A stretch of DNA of 37,930 nt from Rhodobacterales bacterium (lineage in GTDB: Bacteria > Pseudomonadota > Alphaproteobacteria > Caulobacterales > Hyphomonadaceae). The DNA lies in NCBI GenBank assembly GCA_014763715.1, contig JACXUV010000026.1, positions 1-37,930 on the forward strand. The letters are read 5' to 3'. Position numbers and translations under genes: made by a program. This document shows, piece after piece, positions 7,884 through 15,074 of this stretch. Positions within the stretch are counted from its first letter, which is position 1. Every line of letters begins with the position of its first letter. The notes beneath the pieces were generated by a model. It worked only from the letters and a program-made list of their open reading frames with translations, had not been told where the DNA came from and ran no database searches.

Positions 7884-9200
7884 ATGAACTGGAAGACACG
7901 GGCGCTTGCCGCCTCTCTGATCGCACTTGGCACGGCCGGAATTGCCTCGGCAGACAGCGACCTCAGCGCTGCCATCGCGAAGGATTACAAGGAAAATCTC
8001 GGGCCGCTGTTCCTCTATTTCCACGAGCACCCGGAACTCTCTTTCCGTGAGACGGAAACCTCCAAACGCCTCGCTTCGGAGCTTCGCGGCCTGGGCTACG
8101 AAGTCACGGAAGGCGTTGGCGGTACGGGCGTGGTTGCCGTGATGAAGAATGGCGATGGCCCGACGGTGCTGATGCGCGCGGATATGGATGGCCTGCCGCT
8201 GAAAGAGGACAGCGGCCTGTCCTATGCCTCGACGGTGACGCAGGTCGACATCGACGGCATCGAGAAGCCGGTCATGCATGCCTGCGGGCATGATGTGCAT
8301 ATTACGTCTCTGGTTGGTGCGGCGCGCCAGATGGCTGCGCGCAAGGATCAATGGTCCGGGACGCTGGTCCTCGTCGGACAGCCGGCGGAAGAGCGGATCG
8401 GCGGTGCCCGCGCGATGATCCAGGACGGACTCTATACCCGCTTCCCGAAGCCGGACTATGCGATCGCCTTCCACGTCGCGGCAGACCTTGAGACAGGGAA
8501 GCTCCACGTGCCGCTGGAGCAGGTGGCCTCCAGCTCGGACAGCGTGGACATCATCGTGCACGGTGTGGGGGCGCATGGCGCGTATCCACATATGGGGATC
8601 GATCCGGTGCTGGTGGCGGCGCAGATCGTAGTGTCGCTGCAGTCGATCGTTTCGCGCTCGATCGCGCCGCTGGAGCCGGGCGTGATCACGGTTGGGGCGA
8701 TCCATGGCGGGCTCAAGCACAACATCATCGGCGACAAGGTGGAGATGCAGCTGACGATCCGTTCGGATGACCCGGAAGTCCGTGAAGAGTTGCTGGATGG
8801 TATCGACCGGGTGGCGAGAGGGGTCGCGATCTCCATGAATGTACCGGAAGACCTGATGCCGGAAGTGATCCGGTCGGAGACGGAAACCACGCCGCCCACG
8901 ATCAACGATCCGGCGACGGCCCAGCGTCTGCGGGATGCCTTTGCGACACGGATTTCGGATGGCGTTCTGATCGATCCACCACGCGACGGCATGGGCGCGG
9001 AAGACTTCGCCTATTTCGTCACCCCGGATACGGGCGTGAAGGGTGTGTACTTCAATGTCGGCGGGACGCCTGCGGACCAGCTGGAAGGTGCTGCCTCCCA
9101 CCATTCGCCCTTCTTCAAGATCACGCCGGAACCGGCTGTCGAACTTGGGACCGAAGCGATGGTCATCGGGGCGATGACCTTGATGCCGGTTAAGAACTAA
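7884..9200 (+). CDS. exported M20 family amidohydrolase
   Basis: 438 residues with a Sec signal peptide (basic start, hydrophobic core, cleavage likely after IASA at 20-23), so periplasmic or secreted. It belongs to the M20D group (IAA-amino acid, hippurate and N-acyl-amino acid hydrolases). Metal-site motifs are RADMDGLP at 98-105, HACGHDVH at 132-139 (Cys134 as the M20D-type ligand), GQPAEE at about 162-167, an AFHVAAD segment, and HHSPFFK near the C-terminus. It cleaves an amide bond to free an amino acid; the substrate is unknown. Its divergent partner is a TonB receptor and both may answer to the same palindrome at 7761. Confidence 0.92.
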   Translation: MNWKTRALAASLIALGTAGIASADSDLSAAIAKDYKENLGPLFLYFHEHPELSFRETETSKRLASELRGLGYEVTEGVGGTGVVAVMKNGDGPTVLMRADMDGLPLKEDSGLSYASTVTQVDIDGIEKPVMHACGHDVHITSLVGAARQMAARKDQWSGTLVLVGQPAEERIGGARAMIQDGLYTRFPKPDYAIAFHVAADLETGKLHVPLEQVASSSDSVDIIVHGVGAHGAYPHMGIDPVLVAAQIVVSLQSIVSRSIAPLEPGVITVGAIHGGLKHNIIGDKVEMQLTIRSDDPEVREELLDGIDRVARGVAISMNVPEDLMPEVIRSETETTPPTINDPATAQRLRDAFATRISDGVLIDPPRDGMGAEDFAYFVTPDTGVKGVYFNVGGTPADQLEGAASHHSPFFKITPEPAVELGTEAMVIGAMTLMPVKN

Positions 9201-9210
9201 AGGGAAGGGA

Positions 9211-9783
9211 TCAGCGCGGCGCGCGCTTGGCGAGGATCCGCTGAAGCGTGCGCCGGTGCATGTTGAGCCGCCGGGCCGTTTCCGAGACGTTGTGATTGCA
9301 GAGCTCGTAGACGCGCTGGATGTGTTCCCAGCGGACGCGGTCTGCCGACATCGGGTTCTCCGGCGGAGCAGGCTTTTCATCCGATGTCGCGGTGAGGGCG
9401 CGGATGATGTCTTCCACATCGGCCGGTTTGGAGAGGTAATCCACGGCGCCCGCCTTCACGGCGGCGACGGCGGTCGCGATGGCGCCATAGCCTGTCAGGA
9501 TCACGGCGCGGGCTTCCGGCCGGCTTTTCTGCAGGACTTCCACCACTTCCAGCCCGCTGCCGTCTTCCAGGCGCAGGTCCAAGACGGCGAAAGCCGGCGG
9601 ATTGAGGCGGGCAATATCCTTGCCTTCTGCAACGCTTGTTACAGCGGACACGATGAATCCACGCTGTGCGAGGGCGCGGGCCAAGCGTTGGACGAACGGG
9701 CCGTCATCATCCATGACGAGACAGGAGCGATCTTCCACGCCCTCCAGGCTCTCGTGAAGATTGATGTTTACCGGCCGTTCCAT
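9211..9783 (-). CDS. regA: redox response regulator RegA/PrrA/ActR
   Basis: 190 residues. The N-terminal receiver domain has the acidic pocket MDDD (24-27), phospho-acceptor Asp69 in AVLDLRLEDGSG, the ILTGYGAIATAV segment and the Lys in DYLSKP. The C-terminal Fis-type helix-turn-helix (NVSETARRLNMHRRTLQRIL) is essentially the invariant RegA DNA-binding helix pair. It is the partner of RegB and controls respiration, carbon and nitrogen metabolism in response to quinone-pool redox state. It lies 48 bases downstream of regB on the same strand, so the two are probably co-transcribed, with GGGAAG about eight bases before the ATG. Confidence 0.95.
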   Translation of the reverse strand: MERPVNINLHESLEGVEDRSCLVMDDDGPFVQRLARALAQRGFIVSAVTSVAEGKDIARLNPPAFAVLDLRLEDGSGLEVVEVLQKSRPEARAVILTGYGAIATAVAAVKAGAVDYLSKPADVEDIIRALTATSDEKPAPPENPMSADRVRWEHIQRVYELCNHNVSETARRLNMHRRTLQRILAKRAPR

Positions 9784-9831
9784 GCTCAGCTTCCCTAGCT
9801 ACCTGATTCTTTTATAGGACTTCCAAATCAA

Positions 9832-11238
9832 TTAATCCAACGTGGATGCTTCAAGAGCTGCACGTGGCCACAGTGCCTGGACGATGGCGCCCGTCCGGGG
9901 TGGCGTGCGGTTCCTTGTGGCAATCCGGCCGCCGGTCCGTTCGATCAGGGTTTTTGCAATAAAGAAGCCAAGCCCCATGTCGCCGCCGCCGAGATGGGCT
10001 TCGCCGCGCTCCGAGACATAGGGTTCCCCCAGTTTCGGGAGGACTTCCTGCGAAAAGCCCGGCCCGTCGTCACTGATCGAGATCATGATCTGGTCTGCAG
10101 TCCAGCTGGCCTGAGCGGTTACCCTGGAGTCGGCAAAGCTGACAGCATTTTCCACGAAGGCGCTGATGGCGTGCAGGATTTCCGGGCTGCGGTTGAGGAT
10201 GGGCGGGCGGGAATCTGCCTCGTCCTCGCCGGGCCGGACGACGACTTCCACCGCTACGCCGAGGCCCTTGAAGGGTGCGGCGGCCTCAGCAACCAGGGCA
10301 TCCAGCGTCACGCGGGCGTGTACGATGTCAGTCGCCTCGCGGGCCTCACGGATGGTGGCAAGAATGGTGCGGCAGCGGTCTGCCTGTTCGGCCAGCAGGG
10401 TCAGGTCCTCGTATTTCGGGTCTTCTGCCGGTGTTTCGGCCAGCAATTCCTTGGCAACCAGATGGATGGTGGCGAGCGGCGTGCCGAGCTCGTGCGTGGT
10501 CATGGCGGACATAGCGCCGATGGCGGAGAGTTTTTGCTCCCGCGCCATGACGACACTGGCGGCATCGAGGGCGCGGACAAGTTTTGCTTCGTCCTGGCTG
10601 ACGCGACCGGCAGAGAAGGCGAAGAAGACGACGCCTACGGCAAGCGCAGCGAACTGGCCGAGATGGAAGAGGGGGGGCAGTTCCACCATGGCGCCATTCA
10701 GCCAGGGCAGGGGTAGCGAGATCAGCGGCATGAGCCCCGCCAGCGCCAGGGCCAGGAGGGCGATCAAGACCGCTCGTGCCGGCGAGAGGCTGAGTGCCGC
10801 CACGGTGACCGGGGCGACCAGCAGCAACAGGAACGGGTTCGACAGGCCACCTGTTACCGCCACCAGTGCCGCCAGCTGCACGGTATCGAAGGCGAGTTGC
10901 AGGGAGGCTTCCCAGCCGCGCGTCAGGCGCTGGCTCTGGAAGGCAAAGGACAGGAACACGTTCAACCAGGCCGAGGCAGCGATGATCGCAAGGCAGGCGG
11001 CGAGCGGCAGGTCGAAATGGAGCACGAAGGCCACAAACAGGACGGCAGCGGTCTGCCCGCCCACGGCCAGCCAGCGCAGGGCAATGAAGGTGCGCAGACG
11101 CGTTCGCCCAAGCGCCGACTGCGCAGACCCGAGCCCTTCTGGAGCAAGGGTGAAGATGGCATCGTCAAAGCCAAGCCGGTCGGCGCGGTGCATGTCGGGA
11201 CGGGACAGTTCACTCATTTGTGTCTTATGCGGCAGCAT
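9832..11238 (-). CDS. regB: redox sensor histidine kinase RegB/PrrB/ActS
   Basis: Membrane sensor with six hydrophobic segments (about 50-210) and a cytoplasmic kinase core. With the start used here (468 residues) the ubiquinone-sensing box GGLSNPF is at 130-136, the H-box MTTHELGTPLATI has His249, and Cys289 lies 40 residues after it, the spacing of the redox-active cysteine in Rhodobacter RegB (H225/C265). N-box (FVENAVSFAD) and G-box (DDGPGFS, GGGDMGLGFFIAK) follow. The frame stays open to 11391, which would overlap the divergent SCO gene; the ATG at 11238 has GAGGG four bases away, and 11217 is the alternative. It phosphorylates RegA encoded just downstream. Confidence 0.93.
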   Translation of the reverse strand: MLPHKTQMSELSRPDMHRADRLGFDDAIFTLAPEGLGSAQSALGRTRLRTFIALRWLAVGGQTAAVLFVAFVLHFDLPLAACLAIIAASAWLNVFLSFAFQSQRLTRGWEASLQLAFDTVQLAALVAVTGGLSNPFLLLLVAPVTVAALSLSPARAVLIALLALALAGLMPLISLPLPWLNGAMVELPPLFHLGQFAALAVGVVFFAFSAGRVSQDEAKLVRALDAASVVMAREQKLSAIGAMSAMTTHELGTPLATIHLVAKELLAETPAEDPKYEDLTLLAEQADRCRTILATIREAREATDIVHARVTLDALVAEAAAPFKGLGVAVEVVVRPGEDEADSRPPILNRSPEILHAISAFVENAVSFADSRVTAQASWTADQIMISISDDGPGFSQEVLPKLGEPYVSERGEAHLGGGDMGLGFFIAKTLIERTGGRIATRNRTPPRTGAIVQALWPRAALEASTLD

Positions 11239-11281
11239 GACGCCCTCGCCAAGCGGCACGCGGCCATCATAGAGGAAGGTC

Positions 11282-11899
11282 ATGACCAGATTTCGTTTGC
11301 CTGCAGCCATGATGACTGCGCTGCTCGTCGCCGCATGTGGCCCTGCCAAGCCGGCAGAACCTACGGCAGGTGGTACCACCGCTGGCTGCATGTCGCGGGC
11401 TTATCCCAATATCGGCGGTCCGATCTCTCTGGTGAACCAGAACGGCGAACAGGTGACGGAAGAAACCTACAAGGGCCATCCGACGCTGATCTATTTCGGC
11501 TTCACCTATTGCCCGGATGTCTGCCCGATGACTCTGGTGACCGTGAAGCGGGCCTATGACCGCCTTCCGGAAGGCGTCTCGCCGCCACAGACTCTGCTGA
11601 TCTCCATCGACCCGGAACGCGATACGCCCGAACAGCTCGCACAATATGTTTCGACGGCAGCCTTTCCCGACAATCTCCAGGGGCTGACCGGAACACCGGA
11701 AGAAGTGCGCGCGGCTGCTGACGCCTTCCTGGCGGATTATTCGCGTATCGAACAGCCGGGCAGCGAAAGCGAATATTCGATGGACCACACTTCGTTGCTG
11801 TACCTCATGGATGAAGACTGGCAGCTGAAAACCTTCTTCACCCATGAAGATACGGACGAGACGATCGCGACCTGTCTCACCGAATTGCTGGAACAGTAA
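11282..11899 (+). CDS. senC: SCO1/SenC/PrrC copper chaperone lipoprotein
   Basis: 205 residues with lipobox LLVAACG (Cys19), so a membrane-anchored periplasmic lipoprotein. Thioredoxin-like fold with the copper motif CPDVCP in FGFTYCPDVCPMT and the third ligand His in MDHTSLLYLMD. It delivers copper to, or reduces, the CuA centre of cytochrome oxidase, and in Rhodobacter it also feeds redox information to RegB. GAGGAAGG lies just before the ATG. It is divergent from regB, the conserved reg-cluster arrangement, though regA here follows regB rather than senC. The ATGs of this gene and of an alternative regB frame nearly coincide, another reason to shorten regB. Confidence 0.93.
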   Translation: MTRFRLPAAMMTALLVAACGPAKPAEPTAGGTTAGCMSRAYPNIGGPISLVNQNGEQVTEETYKGHPTLIYFGFTYCPDVCPMTLVTVKRAYDRLPEGVSPPQTLLISIDPERDTPEQLAQYVSTAAFPDNLQGLTGTPEEVRAAADAFLADYSRIEQPGSESEYSMDHTSLLYLMDEDWQLKTFFTHEDTDETIATCLTELLEQ

Positions 11900-11916
11900 G
11901 CGTTCCGCGGCCGGGC

Positions 11917-12699
11917 TTAATGAGCCGTCCAGCCGCCGTCGATCGGCAGCAGCGCCCCGTTAATCTGATCGGCGGCGGGTGAGCAGAGGAAGGCGGCCAT
12001 TTCGCCAATCTGTTCCGCCGTCACGAATTCTTTCGTCGGCTGGGCCGCCAGGATCACGTCCTTGACGACTTCATCCTCGGTGATGCCCCGGGCCTTTGCC
12101 GTATCGGCAATCTGCGCGTCGACCAGCGGTGTGTGGACATAGCCAGGGCATATGGCGTTGCAGCGGATGCCATGTGTGGCGCCTTCCAGCGCAACCGTCT
12201 TGGTCAAGCCTGCAATGCCGTGCTTTGCCGCCACATAAGCGGCCTTGAAGGGAGAGGCGACTAGCGCATGGGCGGATGCCGTCTGGATGATGCGGCCCCA
12301 GCCTTTTTCCTTCATGCCCGGTACAGCCAGGCGAATAGTGTGGAAGGAGGAAGTCAGGTTCAGCGCGATAATCAGGTTCCACTTGTCGACCGGGAAGTCC
12401 TCGATCGGGGAGACATGCTGGACCCCGGCATTGTTCACCAGAATGTCGGCTCCGCCGAACTCGTTCTGAACATAGGTCATCATGGCTTCGATGGCCTCGA
12501 CCTTGGTCAGGTCCGCGCTTGAATATCCCACCATGACCGAGTGTTCGGCAGCCAGAGACCGTTTCAGCGTGTCGATTTCGCCCGGATCCCCGAAGCCGTT
12601 CAGGACAATGTTGCAGCCTTCAGCAGCCAGCCGTGTCGCGACAGCCTTGCCGATGCCGCTAGTGGAGCCGGTGATAAGGGCTGTTTTACCTTTCAGCAT
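11917..12699 (-). CDS. bdhA: 3-hydroxybutyrate dehydrogenase BdhA
   Basis: NAD-dependent oxidation of (R)-3-hydroxybutyrate to acetoacetate, the route by which depolymerised PHB re-enters central metabolism. 260-residue SDR with TGSTSGIG at 10-17, NNAG at 89-92, catalytic Ser142, Tyr155 and Lys159. The substrate-carboxylate residues Gln94, His144, Lys152, Gln196 and Trp257 all fall at the numbers known from Pseudomonas fragi HBDH, which separates it from generic SDRs. AAGGAG lies six to seven bases before the ATG at 12699; the longer frame to 12774 lacks such a site. It is 17 bases from the convergent senC stop and functionally linked to phaB and phaR 11 kb away. Confidence 0.94.
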   Translation of the reverse strand: MLKGKTALITGSTSGIGKAVATRLAAEGCNIVLNGFGDPGEIDTLKRSLAAEHSVMVGYSSADLTKVEAIEAMMTYVQNEFGGADILVNNAGVQHVSPIEDFPVDKWNLIIALNLTSSFHTIRLAVPGMKEKGWGRIIQTASAHALVASPFKAAYVAAKHGIAGLTKTVALEGATHGIRCNAICPGYVHTPLVDAQIADTAKARGITEDEVVKDVILAAQPTKEFVTAEQIGEMAAFLCSPAADQINGALLPIDGGWTAH

Positions 12700-12792
12700 G
12701 ATGGTCTCCTTGAGAGGCGGGAACGCCATGCTAGGAATATGATGCGTGTCCCGCCGGGTCACCACCATAATCACACAGGATTAACGGGACTC

Positions 12793-13224
12793 ATGGGCGG
12801 AGAAATCGGAGCATTTGTCGAGGCGTTTCCACGTTTTCTGATCTGGTCGGCCAGTGCCGGTGTCCTGCTGGTCGTTGCCAGCACAATTTACGTGCTTCTG
12901 ACGCCCTGGAAAGAATTCGCCGAGGTCCGGCGCGGGAATACGGCGGCCGGGCTTGCCCTGGGCGGCGCAATCGCAGGTCTCGCCATTCCGATGACGTCAG
13001 CATTGGCGTCCAGCATTACGCTGATCGACTTTGCGATCTGGGGCGTCGTTGCCTTGCTTCTGCAGCTGATCGTCTACCGGCTGGTGGACCTGCTGCTGGG
13101 CGGTTTGCCGAAGCGGATCGAACAGGATGAACAAGGCGCGGCCATTGTGCTGGTGGCGGCGAAAATGTCATCTGCCCTCATTCTTGCCGCAGCTTTGTGG
13201 GATCCAGCCCTTCAAAGGTTCTGA
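12793..13224 (+). CDS. DUF350 membrane protein
   Basis: 143 residues with four hydrophobic segments arranged as two similar halves, typical of DUF350 (YjfL-like). The family's central motif is visible as EVRRGNTAAGLALGGAIAGLAIP near 44-66. Function of the family is unknown; some members sit in envelope or stress loci. I chose the ATG at 12793 because the protein begins there in family style; the longer open frame upstream only shadows bdhA. A ribosome site is weak (AGGA about 14 bases away). It is followed after 21 bases by the serine protease gene, so the two probably share a transcript. Confidence 0.85.
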   Translation: MGGEIGAFVEAFPRFLIWSASAGVLLVVASTIYVLLTPWKEFAEVRRGNTAAGLALGGAIAGLAIPMTSALASSITLIDFAIWGVVALLLQLIVYRLVDLLLGGLPKRIEQDEQGAAIVLVAAKMSSALILAAALWDPALQRF

Positions 13225-13245
13225 TCTAAGGAGCATCTAAGGCCC

Positions 13246-14067
13246 GTGCGGAAGTTTGACTGGCTGCTTTATGTTTCAGTGCTCGGGCTGATCGTTCTTG
13301 TTCTGTTTGCGCAGAGCGATCAGGCCGATGCGCCCGAAGCGCCGCCGATCGAACTGGACGCCGAAGGGCCAACCCTGCCGCCGCCATCACCATTGGATGA
13401 GCAGATCCTGATTCAGATGGACGGCCCCAAGGACGGGGTCGGGACGGCGTTCGCGGTGAACCGGAAAGGGCAATGGATCACGGCCCGGCACGTGGTTGAC
13501 GGGTGTGACTCCGTCGGCCTGCTGGTCGCCCCCGGCCAGTATGTGCCGGTGGAGTCCATCATGCTGGACCCGGACCATGACCTGGCCTTGATTTCGACCG
13601 GGCGCAGCCCGAACCCGGTCCAGCTCGATCTCTCAACTCCCCTGCGCATCGGGGCCGAAGGCTATCATGTCGGCTATCCGCAAGGCCGGCCGGGTGAGGT
13701 GGCCACGCGATTGATGTCGCGGTCGAGGCTGATCACGCGCGGGCGTCATGAGACAGCAGAACCGATCCTCGCCTGGGCCGAATTCGGCCGGACACGGGGG
13801 CTGGCTGGTACATTGGGCGGTATATCCGGCGGTCCGGTGTTTGATGCAGAGGGCCGCGTGCGCGGCGTGATCGTGGCCGAAAGCCCGCGGCGCGGCCGCC
13901 TCTACACGACGGCACCTTCCTCGATCGAGGCGTTCCTGACGCGCTTCAACGTGAACCCGGAAGATGGACCGGCAGAGGCCTTCGATGAGGAGAGCTATGG
14001 CCCGCGCTCCGACAATGCCCGGCGTCTGTTGCAAGTGGTAAAGGTTGCCTGCAAGGTAACACCATGA
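13246..14067 (+). CDS. membrane-tethered trypsin-like serine protease
   Basis: 273 residues. An N-terminal hydrophobic anchor (about 7-22) is followed by a Pro/acid-rich linker (25-50) and a chymotrypsin-fold domain with the full triad: His82 in ITARHVVDGC, Asp112 in PDHDLALI and Ser194 in GGISGGPVF. There is no PDZ domain, unlike DegP/DegS, so substrate choice must lie elsewhere. It acts in the periplasm, held to the inner membrane. The start is GTG at 13246 with AAGG close by. The 3' end overlaps pyrF by four bases (ATGA), implying coupled translation. The natural substrate is not known. Confidence 0.85.
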   Translation: MRKFDWLLYVSVLGLIVLVLFAQSDQADAPEAPPIELDAEGPTLPPPSPLDEQILIQMDGPKDGVGTAFAVNRKGQWITARHVVDGCDSVGLLVAPGQYVPVESIMLDPDHDLALISTGRSPNPVQLDLSTPLRIGAEGYHVGYPQGRPGEVATRLMSRSRLITRGRHETAEPILAWAEFGRTRGLAGTLGGISGGPVFDAEGRVRGVIVAESPRRGRLYTTAPSSIEAFLTRFNVNPEDGPAEAFDEESYGPRSDNARRLLQVVKVACKVTP

Positions 14068-14948
14068 CCTGTTTTGCCGACCGCCTCATCGATGCAACCC
14101 GCAAGCATGGGCCGCTCTGTGCTGGGATTGACCCGCATGCCGGGCGCATTCCCTCACTGTTCGGGGGCGATACGCCGGAAGGCATCGAAGCCTGGGGTCT
14201 GGCTCTGGTCCGTGCGTATGAAGGCCGCGTTGCCTGTATCAAGCCGCAGGTTGCCCTGTTCGAGCGTCATGGTCCGGCGGGCATGAAGGCGCTGCAGACC
14301 GTTGCACAGGCAGCCGGTGACGCCGGCCTGATCGTGCTGATGGACGCCAAGCGCGGAGATATCGGATCCACGGCAGAGGGCTATGCAGCGGCCTATCTCG
14401 GCAAGGATGCACCCTTCCACTCCGACGCTCTTACGGTGAACCCCTATATGGGCCTCGACACGCTGGAGCCGTATGTGCGCGAAGGGGAAGCGAACGGAAA
14501 AGGTGTCATCGTTCTGGTGCGCACGTCCAATCCTGGTTCTGCTGATTTCCAGTCGCGCGATCTTGAAGGCGCGCCGCTCTATGCCCGTGTCGGTGAAGCG
14601 TTGGGCCCGCTGGCGGAGCGCCTGATGGGCCAGTCCGGATGGTCAGGCCTGATGATGGTGACCGGGGCGACGGGGCCGACGGAAGCCCGGGCTATCCGGA
14701 AGATCGCACCGAAATCCCTTTTTCTTGTTCCGGGTTACGGTGCGCAAGGCGCACCTGCGGCGGACGCCATGGCCGGCTTTGTGAGCGGGCCCATGGGGCT
14801 CGAAGGCGGCGTGGTCAGCGCGTCGCGTTCGGTGAACTTCCCGGCAGGTTCCGAAGCCGCTACGGACGTGGATGCGTGGACAAATATTGTTCAGGCGGCG
14901 GTTGCCGAGGCCCAGTGTGAATTGAAAGGCGTCATGGCGCCTGCCTGA
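14064..14948 (+). CDS. pyrF: orotidine 5'-phosphate decarboxylase, subfamily 2
   Basis: Converts OMP to UMP, the last step of de novo pyrimidine synthesis, in the cytoplasm. The 294-residue length is that of the longer subfamily 2 (about 270-300), rather than the E. coli type (about 240). Evidence: LCAGIDPH at 18-25, catalytic DAKRGDIGSTAEGY from residue 94 (Asp94, Lys96, Asp99), NPYMGLD, LVRTSNPGS, and the phosphate-binding VPGYGAQG loop. The ATG overlaps the upstream protease stop. No other pyrimidine gene is near. Confidence 0.95.
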   Translation: MTCFADRLIDATRKHGPLCAGIDPHAGRIPSLFGGDTPEGIEAWGLALVRAYEGRVACIKPQVALFERHGPAGMKALQTVAQAAGDAGLIVLMDAKRGDIGSTAEGYAAAYLGKDAPFHSDALTVNPYMGLDTLEPYVREGEANGKGVIVLVRTSNPGSADFQSRDLEGAPLYARVGEALGPLAERLMGQSGWSGLMMVTGATGPTEARAIRKIAPKSLFLVPGYGAQGAPAADAMAGFVSGPMGLEGGVVSASRSVNFPAGSEAATDVDAWTNIVQAAVAEAQCELKGVMAPA

Positions 14949-15074
14949 CCATGCCCCGATGATATCGGTGCCCTAGGGTAATGCCTCGACAAACCCCTTC
15001 GAAAGACTAGCATCTGCGGCGAGAGAGCGGCGTGAAGACCGCTTGTAGATAATGTCGAGGGGAGGAACACCGAC

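Noticed and set aside
11239-11391. N-terminal extension of regB to the first ATG
   Set aside because: It would overlap the divergent senC coding sequence by 110 bases and adds a low-complexity segment not typical of RegB; a start with a ribosome site exists downstream.
12541-12792. Upstream extension of the DUF350 gene
   Set aside because: The added residues lie antisense to the 5' end of bdhA and do not look like DUF350; the family's N-terminus fits the ATG at 12793.
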